Below, one piece after another: positions 52,199 to 60,271 of a stretch of DNA of 64,000 bases. The position numbers and the translations under genes are program-made. The stretch comes from Pseudomonadota bacterium. Its GTDB lineage: Bacteria; Pseudomonadota; Gammaproteobacteria; Steroidobacterales; Steroidobacteraceae. Every line of letters begins with the position of its first letter. Position 1 is the stretch's first letter. The DNA lies in contig JADJOO010000012.1 of the NCBI GenBank assembly GCA_016713725.1, positions 89,050-153,049 of the forward strand, given 5' to 3'. The notes beneath the pieces were generated by a model, which saw only the letters and a program-made list of their open reading frames with translations, was not told the DNA's origin and did not search any database.

Positions 52199-53173
52199 AT
52201 GGCCGTCACATTCCGCGCCTTCTGGCAGCCTGCTGCGCACACGCTTGCCTTCGCCGCGTGGATCGTTATCGCCCCCCTGGCCTCGTCCAATGCGCTGGAC
52301 CAGGACGAGGCACCCGCACCCCGGCGCGTCGAAGAGGTCGTCGTCAGCGCGCCCGAACCGCGTTACGTCGCACCCACCACGCGCGATCGCATCGGCCGCA
52401 TCTGGGCACCCGTACTGATCAATGGCAAGGGTCCCTACCGCCTCGTGCTGGACACCGGGGCCTCGCGCTCCGCCGTCATCCAGCGAGTGGTCGACGATGC
52501 AGGTCTGCCGGTGCGCACCAAGCCGGTGAGACTGCGCGGCGTGACTGGCACGGCCATCGTGCCGGCCGTTCTGGCCGACACGCTCGAGTTCGGCGAACTG
52601 GTGATCGAGAACGCGACCCTGCCTGTCGTCGCGGACGCCTTCGGCGGGGCAGACGGCGTGCTCGGCGGCGAAGGCATGAAGAACAAGCGCATCCATATCG
52701 AGTTCCTCAAGGACCGGATCAGCATCGTCCGCTCGCACGGTGCTGCCGCTCCTGCCGGATTCTCGACGGTGCCGTTCAAGTACGGCGCAAACCGCGGCAT
52801 GCGCGTCGAGGTCATGGTCGGCCCGGTTCGCGCCACGGCCGTGATCGATTCGGGCGCGCAAGTAACCGTCGGTAACCTGGCGCTGCGCGAAGCCCTTGCC
52901 CGCCGGCGCGGCGCGCAAGACCAGTACGACGATGCGATCATCGGCGTCACCGAGGACGTCCAGCAGGCGGTACGGGTACGGATTCCGAGCATCGTTGCAG
53001 GCGACCTGCTGGTGAAGAACGCCGAAATCATGTTCAGCGACCTGCACATCTTCGGGCATTGGCAGCTGCTGTCGAAGCCGGCACTGATCATCGGCATGGA
53101 CGTTCTCGGCGCGCTCGATACACTGGTGATCGATTACCGTCGCAACGAATTGCAGATCAAGGTTCGGCGCTGA
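52199..53173 (+). CDS. Retropepsin-like aspartyl protease with two active-site motifs
   Basis: A 324-residue protein with an N-terminal signal or anchor (residues about 8-33). Two aspartyl protease half-sites are seen: VLDTGASRSAV (Asp85) and VIDSGAQVTVG (Asp217), each followed by the hydrophobic-glycine strand pattern of retroviral-type proteases. Both halves lie in one chain, so the protein could be a pepsin-like bilobal enzyme, unlike most bacterial single-motif homologues. The C-terminal half has LIIGMDVLGALDTLVIDY, the usual flap-to-core strand. Periplasmic, substrate unknown. The following gene begins within 65 bases, after a tiny ORF. Confidence 0.85.
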   Translation: MAVTFRAFWQPAAHTLAFAAWIVIAPLASSNALDQDEAPAPRRVEEVVVSAPEPRYVAPTTRDRIGRIWAPVLINGKGPYRLVLDTGASRSAVIQRVVDDAGLPVRTKPVRLRGVTGTAIVPAVLADTLEFGELVIENATLPVVADAFGGADGVLGGEGMKNKRIHIEFLKDRISIVRSHGAAAPAGFSTVPFKYGANRGMRVEVMVGPVRATAVIDSGAQVTVGNLALREALARRRGAQDQYDDAIIGVTEDVQQAVRVRIPSIVAGDLLVKNAEIMFSDLHIFGHWQLLSKPALIIGMDVLGALDTLVIDYRRNELQIKVRR

Positions 53174-53187
53174 CGAGGGGGAAAGGC

Positions 53188-53238
53188 ATGACACAGGCAA
53201 CGGCGATCGCCGCAACACCAAACGAGGTGCGTGCATGA
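53188..53238 (+). CDS. Short upstream ORF (16 codons) coupled to the TerB/HIRAN gene
   Basis: A 16-codon ORF (MTQATAIAATPNEVRA) from an ATG at 53188 with a strong GGGGGAAAGGC ribosome binding site. Its TGA overlaps the next gene's ATG (ATGA). The layout resembles a translational-coupling leader. It may also be only a second ribosome binding site by chance; I have no homologue in mind. Confidence 0.35.
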   Translation: MTQATAIAATPNEVRA

Positions 53239-54092
53239 CCGAGACCGGGTTGCCGACGTACCTCACGCGCCAGTTCGCACTGACCAGGCCGCAACTCGCG
53301 ACCGAGCTCGGCGCGGAACTGCTGTCGCTATGCCAGACCGTGACGGCCGACGGCCGGCTCGCGCCGGAAGAGATCGCAGGGCTGCGGCAATGGCTCGGCG
53401 ACGCCGCAGCGGCCGAAATGCAGTCCGCACGATTCCTGCGCGGCGTCATCGAGCACGTGCTCGCCGACGGCAGGATTACGCCGGAGGAGTACCAGGAAGT
53501 CTATCGCGCGGTCGAAGCGGTGCTGCCTTTCGAGGCGCGGCAACAGGCGCACGCGGCACGCCAGCAGGCGGAAGCAGCCGATCTGTCGGCACCCGCGCCA
53601 GCCTCCACAGTGACGGTTGCTGTCGTCGGGGCGGCTCAGGCCAATCCCGCGCCCGTCCTGGACGTCACGTTCATGGTGGCTGGCGTGCGGCAGGACGGTC
53701 GGCCGGCTCTGATTGAGCAGCACGCGTCTGCTGGACTGGCGGTGACGCTCGATTTTGCCTCGGCCGGCTCACACTCGGGCGAAGTGATTGCAGTGCAGCT
53801 CCCTGGCGGCGCCCAGATCGGATTCGTGCCTGCTGCCGAGTCCCGGCAGCTCATTCCGCTCCTGCAACCAGGGGGCCACTACAGCGCGCACATCGTTCGC
53901 ATTCGCAGCTCTGGGCGCAGCCCCATTCCCGTCGTGCAGGCGCGTTTCTTCCCCGCCGGGATCGAGGCCGCTGCCCCTATGGCTGCGGCTTCCTCGCAAC
54001 CGCTGGCCGCGCCAGGTCGCTGGGGCCGGATGCTTATTGTGCTCGCCGGCATCGGTGCCGCCCTGCTCGTGCTCGCGGTCTTGTTGCGCTGA
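53235..54092 (+). CDS. TerB-like and HIRAN-like tail-anchored protein
   Basis: A 285-residue protein. Residues about 20-105 form an all-helical TerB-like region with two acidic loops (TADGRLAPEEI and LADGRITPEEY). About residues 140-225 have a HIRAN-like beta domain (MVAGVRQDGRPALIEQHASAG and the QIGFVPAAE strand). A hydrophobic segment (MLIVLAGIGAALLVLAVLL) closes the chain two residues from its end, so it would be tail-anchored with the domains in the cytoplasm. HIRAN domains bind damaged or 3' DNA ends in helicases, while TerB-like domains are linked to tellurite and stress responses; the combination suggests a membrane-bound stress protein, but that is an inference. GAGG precedes the ATG. 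Confidence 0.7.
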   Translation: MTETGLPTYLTRQFALTRPQLATELGAELLSLCQTVTADGRLAPEEIAGLRQWLGDAAAAEMQSARFLRGVIEHVLADGRITPEEYQEVYRAVEAVLPFEARQQAHAARQQAEAADLSAPAPASTVTVAVVGAAQANPAPVLDVTFMVAGVRQDGRPALIEQHASAGLAVTLDFASAGSHSGEVIAVQLPGGAQIGFVPAAESRQLIPLLQPGGHYSAHIVRIRSSGRSPIPVVQARFFPAGIEAAAPMAAASSQPLAAPGRWGRMLIVLAGIGAALLVLAVLLR

Positions 54093-54147
54093 ATCGGAGT
54101 ATCCACGTCAAGGGCGATCCGGGATCGCTCTTCGCGGGTCGCATGGC

Positions 54148-54153
54148 TATGAT
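54148..54153 (+). promoter_or_regulatory. -10 element TATGAT at the head of the catabolic operon
   Basis: TATGAT ends six bases before the ATG at 54160. No -35 or ribosome binding site is visible. It would make the first gene of the eight-gene operon leaderless. Confidence 0.45.
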
Positions 54154-54159
54154 TCGGTC

Positions 54160-55800
54160 ATGCAGATACTCGGCAAGGCCTTTGTTTTGCTCGTTCTCGG
54201 CGCCGCCTCTTCCGCGGCACCGGCAGACACTCGTCCGAACGTAACCGTTGCGACGGCTGAATCTGCTTTCCTCGACTACCTCGATGCCGTGGGCGCCATC
54301 GGCTTCATCGAATCCGGCGGTGCCAAGTCTTTTGGCGGCAAGGACCGTGCCGCGTGGACGACGCGGCTCGACGCACAGCGCAAACGGCTCGACGAGGCCA
54401 TGTCGCGTATCGAGCCCGCCGGACTCGACGCTGCTGACCGTGACGCCGTGGCATCGATGCGCAGAACGGTGACGGAACTGGCAACAGACGACACCACGGC
54501 GGGGGATCAGGTCCGCGCGTGCGCCGATGCCCAACGCCGTGACCTCGACTACTCCTCGCTGCGTGCAGCACTGGTCAGCTGCTATGTCGAGCACGGCAAT
54601 CGGCTGCAGTACGACGGCGACACCATCGATCGCGGCACCGCGTTGCAGTTACTGCACGTCGTCGAGGACCGTGCGAAGCGGCAAGCCCTCTTCGCAGCCT
54701 TCGTGCCGCTCTGGACGGCACTCAACGGCCGCGGCGAAGCCGACAGCCCGTATCGGCGCATGATCGCAATGGCCGCCGCCGACGCGCGCAGGAATGGCTC
54801 GGAAATCGACGCTGCGGCCCGCGCACTTGGCGTCACCGCGACGGATGTCGAACACTGGCTGGTGCACGTGCTCGCAGCCTGGCGCGACGCGAACCCGGCC
54901 GATCCCATCGAGCCGTGGGACTTCCGTTACGTCAACGGTGCGGCCAACCGCGAGCTGCAGGCACGCATTCCCGCTGCGGCGCTGTTGCCAGTGAATCAGC
55001 GCTTCTACCGCGAGCTGGGTGCGGACCTCACGCAACTCGGCGTGGTGTTCGATCTCGAACCGCGTCCGGACAAATCACCGCTCGCCTACTCCGACTTCCT
55101 CGTGCGCGGCCGCACGGTGCAGGAGGAATGGCAGCGCCCCATTGCGCGGGTGCTCGGAACGTACCCGGCCGGTGGCCTGTTCTCGCTCAACGAACTGGTG
55201 CACGAGAACGGTCATGCCGTGCACGTGAGCGCGATACACACGCGACCCGCCTTCATGGACTGGCCCGACACACTGTTTACCGAAGCGTTCGCCGACGTGC
55301 CTTCGTGGAGCGTGCACGAACCGGCCTGGCAGCAACGCTACCTCGGGACTGCTGTAGGCGAAGCCGCGTCGATGCGGGCCTTGTTTGCCAACGTGATGCT
55401 GGATGTCGCCTGGTCATTGTTCGAGTTGCGCATGCTGCGTAACCCAGCCCTGGACCCCAATGCCGTGTGGACCGACATCACGCACGAGTACCTGCGCGTG
55501 GTTCCGCATCCAGAGGTGCCATGGTGGGCCATGCGCGTACAGCTCGCTGGCAATCCGGGTTACATGGTCAATTACGGGCTGGGTGCCCTGCTGACGGCGG
55601 AGATGCGTGCGCGCACCGCAGCGGAGATCGGGCCGTTCGATACCGGCAATCCGCGCTGGTACGGCTGGTTGAGCGGGCAGCTGCTGCGGTACGGCTCCGA
55701 ACGCGACACACAGGGGTTGCTCAAGGACCTGCTCGGCCGGCCCCTGTCACCCGACGCATTGCTCGAGCAGATCAAGCGCTGCGGGGCGCACAATCCATGA
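54160..55800 (+). CDS. Exported M3-like zinc metallopeptidase
   Basis: A 546-residue protein with a signal peptide (residues 1-23, cleaved near SSAAPA). The zinc motif is HENGH (His348-Glu349-His352) with the third ligand Glu375 in TLFTEAFADVP, the pattern of gluzincins of the M3/oligopeptidase type. The N-terminal 250 residues are helical and contain three cysteines. It should cleave peptides in the periplasm. It is the first gene of a run of eight genes in one direction with gaps of at most 26 bases, several overlapping, so it probably supplies the substrate for the following catabolic enzymes. Confidence 0.82.
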   Translation: MQILGKAFVLLVLGAASSAAPADTRPNVTVATAESAFLDYLDAVGAIGFIESGGAKSFGGKDRAAWTTRLDAQRKRLDEAMSRIEPAGLDAADRDAVASMRRTVTELATDDTTAGDQVRACADAQRRDLDYSSLRAALVSCYVEHGNRLQYDGDTIDRGTALQLLHVVEDRAKRQALFAAFVPLWTALNGRGEADSPYRRMIAMAAADARRNGSEIDAAARALGVTATDVEHWLVHVLAAWRDANPADPIEPWDFRYVNGAANRELQARIPAAALLPVNQRFYRELGADLTQLGVVFDLEPRPDKSPLAYSDFLVRGRTVQEEWQRPIARVLGTYPAGGLFSLNELVHENGHAVHVSAIHTRPAFMDWPDTLFTEAFADVPSWSVHEPAWQQRYLGTAVGEAASMRALFANVMLDVAWSLFELRMLRNPALDPNAVWTDITHEYLRVVPHPEVPWWAMRVQLAGNPGYMVNYGLGALLTAEMRARTAAEIGPFDTGNPRWYGWLSGQLLRYGSERDTQGLLKDLLGRPLSPDALLEQIKRCGAHNP

Positions 55801-55822
55801 TCTCCTCCACTGTTGGGGTTGC

Positions 55823-57021
55823 ATGACTGCGGAGCGCGATACCGTCCTGCACAGCTGGTGCATGCAGTCCGCCTGGAACGCGCCGACCGTCGTGGGTGGC
55901 GCCGGCGCCTGGCTGCACCTCGAGGATGGGCGTCGTGTACTCGACATGAGCAGCCTCGCGGAGTGCAGTAACCTCGGACATCAGCATCCGCGCGTCGTTG
56001 CAGCGATCCGCGCGCAGGCGGAACAGCTGTGTTTCGTGACGAACGCGTGGGGCGCAAAGCCGCGCGCCGACCTGGCGGCCCGCCTGCTCGAACTGAGTGG
56101 ATTCGAGGGCGGCCGCGTGTTCTTCACGCTGGGCGGCGCCGACGCCAACGAGCACGCCGTCAAGATCGTGCGGCAGGCGTTCGGCAAGCCGAAGGGCGTC
56201 GTGGTGGCGCGCGATCGTTCGTATCACGGCTCGACGCATCTGGCGATGGCCCTGTCCGGCGACACTCGAACGCGCGCCATGGTCGACCCCGACGCAATGG
56301 GTGTCACCGTGTTGCCGCCGTGATCGTGGAACCGAACGCTGGCTCCAACGGCATCGTCGCGCCCGACAGCTACTGGCCGGCTGTGCGTCGCGTAACGCGG
56401 CAGCGCGGCATTCCGTTGATCGCCGACGAAGTCATGAGCGGCTTCGGCCGCTGCGGCGAGTGGTTCGCGTGGCAGCGCTACGGCGATGCCGGCCGGCCGG
56501 ACGCCATCACGCTCGCAAAAGGCCTCACGGGCGCAATGATGCCCCTTGGCGCCGTGGTGATATCGCGTGAAATTGCCGAACGACTCGCCAACCAGGTGCT
56601 GGTCACCGGCCTGACGTATTGCGGGCATCCGTTGTCCTGCGCCGCGGGCGTGGCTGCCATCGATACCTACCGCGACGAAGGCCTGATCGAGCGCTCGCGC
56701 CAGCTTGGCGCAGGACTGGAGCGCGAACTTCGACGGCTGGCCGATCGGCATTCGGTCATCGGTGACGTGCGCGGTGGACACGGATTGTTTGCCGTGCTCG
56801 AACTCGTCGCTGATCGCGAAACGCGCGAATCGCTGGCACCCTGGCCCCAGACGCCGCCGCCACTGGCTGCCTTGCTGCAGGCTGCACTCGACGAGGGTGT
56901 GTCTTTTGGTGCGCGCGGCAACCTGATCCTGGTCGCACCGCCGCTCGTCGTCGACGAGCGCGACCTCGCCAACGCGCTGGCCCTGCTGGATCGCCTGCTG
57001 GCGCGTTTCTTTCCCGACTGA
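55823..57021 (+). pseudogene. Class III aminotransferase with internal deletion and frameshift
   Basis: The N-terminal part (WNAPTVVGGAGAWLHLEDGRRVLDMSSLAECSNLGHQHPRV, then GGADANEHAVKIVR) is a class III (omega-amino acid) aminotransferase. It stops at 56323 after MGVTVLPP. The C-terminal part reads on in another frame: AAVIVEPNAGSNGIVAP, IADEVMSGFGR (Asp-Glu that binds pyridine N), TLAKGLTGAMMP (PLP lysine) and the C-terminal domain to 57021. About 60 residues between LPP and AAVIVEP are missing. The junction holds GTTGCCGCCG, which could have stood on both sides of the lost segment, so a deletion between 10-bp repeats or assembly collapse is suspected. It is cotranscribed with its neighbours. 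Confidence 0.8.
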
Positions 57022-57043
57022 ACCCAACCGAATCGAGCCTGCC

Positions 57044-58615
57044 ATGAGCTTCCGCCTCACCTACGCCACGATGTTCGACCCGCCGCCGGAGATGCACGAG
57101 CGCTTCGATGCAGCCCTGGCCACCGTGCGTTCAACCCTCGGCGGCCGTCACCCGCTGTTCCTGCAGGGTGGAGACGCGCCCGCCGAGCACTACGTTCCCC
57201 GCCGCAGCCCGATCGACAGCGACATTCAGCTCGGTGAGTTCGCGCTGGCGACCGAGCAGGACGCGAACGCCGCGATGGACGCCGCGCACAAGGCGTTCCC
57301 TGCGTGGCGCGCGACGCCAGGCAGCGAACGAGTTCGCCTGTTGCGCCGTGTCGCGGACGTCATGGCGGCGCGCGTCTACGAAATAGCAGCCGCACTTGCC
57401 CTCGAGGTCGGTAAGAACCGGATGGAGGCGCTCGGCGAGGCGCAGGAGACAGTCGACTTCTTCCGGCACTACGCCGATGACTTCGAGCAGCACGGCAGCT
57501 ACGAGCACGAGTTGCCGAACGACCCGTTGCCGAACGTCGTCTCGCGCAACCGCAGCGTCATGCGCCCGCATGGCGCGTGGGTAGTCATCGCGCCCTTCAA
57601 TTTTCCGCTCGCGCTCGCGGGCGGCCCGACGGCCGCTGCGCTCGTCACCGGCAACACCGTCGTCGTCAAGGGCGCGACGGATACGCCCTGGGCGGGGCGT
57701 TTGCTCGCGGACTGCATCCGTGATGCGGGTCTGCCACCCGGCGTGTTTCAGTACCTCTCGGGATCGGGTCGCGAGGTCGGCGAAACTCTGTCAGCACATC
57801 CCGCAACGGCCGGCATCACGTTCACTGGTTCCGTTGCCGTCGGCACTCAGCTGCTGCAGCGCATGGCAGCGGGACCCTGGCCACGTCCGTGCATAGCCGA
57901 GATGGGCGGCAAGAATCCCTGCATCGTCACGGCGCGAGCCAATCTCGGCGATGCCGCCGCCGGCATCGTCCGCTCGGCCTACGGCATGGGCGGACAGAAG
58001 TGTTCCGCCCTGTCGCGCCTGTATGTCGACCAAGCGGTGGCCGATGAACTGATCGCAAGCATGCGCGAGCAGATCGACGCGATCCGGATCGGCGATCCCT
58101 GCTGCCGCGAGAACTGGCTGGGCCCGGTCATCAATGCGAACGCAACGGCAAATCACGCGCGCTACCTGCACGAGCTCCGCGGCGGCGGAGCAACGCTGAT
58201 CACGGGTGCTGGCACGCTGGATGCGGCCGAGTTCGCGCGCGGTCACTACGTCCAACCCGTGCTCGCCGAGGCGCCGCTCGCGCATCCGCTGTGGCGGCAC
58301 GAGATGTTCCTGCCGATCCTCATGCTGCATCGGGTTGAGAATCGCGAGGAGGCCATGCGGCTCGCGAACGCCACCAATCTCGGGCTCACGGCGGGCTTCT
58401 ATGGCGGCGCCGACGAAGTACCGTGGTTTCACGAGAACATCGAAGCCGGTGTCACCTATGCGAACCGGCGCCAGGGTGCCACGACCGGCGCGTGGCCAGG
58501 CTACCAGCCGTTCGGTGGCTGGAAGGGCTCGGGTTCCACGGGCAAGGCCATCGCGTCGTTCTATTACCTCGCGCAGTATCAGCGCGAACAGTCGCGCACG
58601 GTGGTCGTATCTTGA
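57044..58615 (+). CDS. Aldehyde dehydrogenase, semialdehyde (P5C-dehydrogenase-like) type
   Basis: A 523-residue NAD(P)-dependent aldehyde dehydrogenase with 1-pyrroline-5-carboxylate-dehydrogenase-like length and N-terminal region (TYATMFDPPPEMHERFDAAL). IAPFNFPLALAGG binds cofactor, AEMGGKNP holds the general base Glu, and GMGGQKCSALSR has the catalytic Cys. It oxidises a semialdehyde to the acid. Its place after an aminotransferase and before a CoA-transferase suggests a semialdehyde from an amino acid. The CoA-transferase subunit A start (TTGA) overlaps its stop. Confidence 0.9.
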   Translation: MSFRLTYATMFDPPPEMHERFDAALATVRSTLGGRHPLFLQGGDAPAEHYVPRRSPIDSDIQLGEFALATEQDANAAMDAAHKAFPAWRATPGSERVRLLRRVADVMAARVYEIAAALALEVGKNRMEALGEAQETVDFFRHYADDFEQHGSYEHELPNDPLPNVVSRNRSVMRPHGAWVVIAPFNFPLALAGGPTAAALVTGNTVVVKGATDTPWAGRLLADCIRDAGLPPGVFQYLSGSGREVGETLSAHPATAGITFTGSVAVGTQLLQRMAAGPWPRPCIAEMGGKNPCIVTARANLGDAAAGIVRSAYGMGGQKCSALSRLYVDQAVADELIASMREQIDAIRIGDPCCRENWLGPVINANATANHARYLHELRGGGATLITGAGTLDAAEFARGHYVQPVLAEAPLAHPLWRHEMFLPILMLHRVENREEAMRLANATNLGLTAGFYGGADEVPWFHENIEAGVTYANRRQGATTGAWPGYQPFGGWKGSGSTGKAIASFYYLAQYQREQSRTVVVS

Positions 58616-59463
58616 GGTCGAAAGTCACGACGTTGAGTGAAGCGATCGCGGCGCACGTACTGGACGGCGCCTGCGTTGCGCTCGAGGGCTTCACGCACCT
58701 GATCCCGTTCGCGGCGGGGCACGAGATCATCCGGCAGGGCCGCCGCGACCTGCACCTCGTGCGCATGACACCCGACCTGATCTACGACCAGATGATCGGC
58801 ATGGGCTGCGCGAGCAGGCTCACGTTCTCCTGGGGCGGCAATCCCGGCGTTGGCTCGCTGCACCGACTGCGTGATGCCGTCGAACACCAGTGGCCGGCGC
58901 CGCTCGCGATCGACGAGCACACCCATGCGGGCGTGGCTGCGGCCTATAGCGCAGGCGCCGCCGGGCTGCCGTTCGCCACGCTGCGCGGCTACCTCGGCAC
59001 CGACCTGCCGTCCGTCAATCCTCGCATCCGCAGCGTCGATTGCCCGTTCACGGGCGAACGACTGGCAGCGGTGCCCGCACTGAATCCAGACGTCACGATC
59101 CTGCATGCACAGCGCGCAGACCGGCGCGGCAACGTGGCGATGCACGGCATCGTGGGCGCCCAGCGTGAGGCCGCCTTTGCTGCCCGCGCCCTGATCGTGA
59201 CGGTCGAGGAAATCGTCGAAGAGCTGCCGCCCGCCATGAATGGCATCGTGCTGCCGCACTGGATCGTGAGTGCCGTGGCGCAGTGCCGGGGCGGCGCGTA
59301 TCCGTCGTACGTCCACGATCATTACGCGCGCGACAACAGCTTCTATCAACGCTGGGATGCGATCGCGCGCGAACGCGATGGCTTCCTGGCCTGGATGAAC
59401 AGGCATGTCCTCGCGAGCCGCGATCACGCGACGTTCCTGGCCAGCCTGCGGGAGGTCGCGTGA
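58612..59463 (+). CDS. 3-oxoadipate-type CoA-transferase, subunit A
   Basis: A 283-residue subunit A of the CatI/PcaI-glutaconate type of CoA-transferase. VALEGFTHLIPFAAGHEIIRQG, TPDLIYDQMIGMGCASRLTFSWGGNPGVGSLHRLRDAVE and CPFTGERLAAVPALNPDV match the 3-oxoadipate CoA-transferase of 3-chlorobenzoate degraders very well. It activates a keto acid, typically 3-oxoadipate, with succinyl-CoA as donor. The TTG start overlaps the upstream TGA and its own stop overlaps the GTG of subunit B, so the two are produced together. Confidence 0.88.
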   Translation: MRSKVTTLSEAIAAHVLDGACVALEGFTHLIPFAAGHEIIRQGRRDLHLVRMTPDLIYDQMIGMGCASRLTFSWGGNPGVGSLHRLRDAVEHQWPAPLAIDEHTHAGVAAAYSAGAAGLPFATLRGYLGTDLPSVNPRIRSVDCPFTGERLAAVPALNPDVTILHAQRADRRGNVAMHGIVGAQREAAFAARALIVTVEEIVEELPPAMNGIVLPHWIVSAVAQCRGGAYPSYVHDHYARDNSFYQRWDAIARERDGFLAWMNRHVLASRDHATFLASLREVA

Positions 59464-60245
59464 GCGACTGGACCCGCGACGAAATGATGACCGTCGCCGC
59501 AGCGCGCCAGCTGCGGGATGGTTGCATCTGTTTCGTCGGCATCGGCCTGCCCAGTGCCGCGTGCAATCTTGCGCGCCTCACGCACGCGCCCGATGTCGTG
59601 CTGATCTACGAATCCGGCACGCTGGGTACGCGCCCGGACGTGCTGCCACTTTCGATAGGCGACGGCGAACTCGCCGATACTGCGGCTTGCGTCATTCCGC
59701 TGCCGGAGGTCTTCGGTTACCTGCTGCAGGCCGGCCGCGTGGACGTGGGCTTTCTTGGCGCAGCACAGGTTGACAGGCACGGCAACCTGAACAGCACCGT
59801 GATCGGTCCGTACGACGCGCCCAGGACCCGCTTGCCCGGCGCGGGTGGCGCCACGGAGATCGCGGCCCATGCCCGGCAGACGTTCGTGATGCTCAAGGCC
59901 ACGCCGCGCAGCCTGGTCGCGCAGCTCGATTTCCGCACCAGCGGCGGCTTTCTCGAAGGCAACGGCGCGCGCGCGCGGACGTCGATGCGCGGCACGGGCC
60001 CGCAGTCCGTGATCACCGACTTCGGCGTGCTGCAGCCGCACCCCGCAAGTGAGGAACTGCAGCTGTCGGCCCTGTTTGAAGGCACGACCGTCGACGAGGC
60101 CCGCGCCGCAACCGGTTGGCCGCTCGAGGTCGCTGCGACTGTCGAGACGATTGCGCCGCCGACGAAAATTGAACTCGAAACCCTGCGCGCCTTGCATGCG
60201 CGCACCCGCGAGGCGCACCGTCGCCCCGTGCGACTTCCCGCCTGA
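59460..60245 (+). CDS. 3-oxoadipate-type CoA-transferase, subunit B
   Basis: A 261-residue subunit B, of the CatJ type. DEMMTVAAARQLRDG, CFVGIGLPSAACNLARLTHAP, VLIYESGTLG (with the Glu that carries the CoA thioester) and VGFLGAAQVDRHGNLNSTVIG fit this family over the whole length. The GTG at 59460 overlaps the stop of subunit A (GTGA). The true acyl substrate is not proved; 3-oxoadipate, glutaconate or other dicarboxylates are possible, and an aromatic (beta-ketoadipate) pathway is not present in the window. Confidence 0.88.
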   Translation: MSDWTRDEMMTVAAARQLRDGCICFVGIGLPSAACNLARLTHAPDVVLIYESGTLGTRPDVLPLSIGDGELADTAACVIPLPEVFGYLLQAGRVDVGFLGAAQVDRHGNLNSTVIGPYDAPRTRLPGAGGATEIAAHARQTFVMLKATPRSLVAQLDFRTSGGFLEGNGARARTSMRGTGPQSVITDFGVLQPHPASEELQLSALFEGTTVDEARAATGWPLEVAATVETIAPPTKIELETLRALHARTREAHRRPVRLPA

Positions 60246-60271
60246 GGCGGGATCCCTTCCAGGAGCCTACC

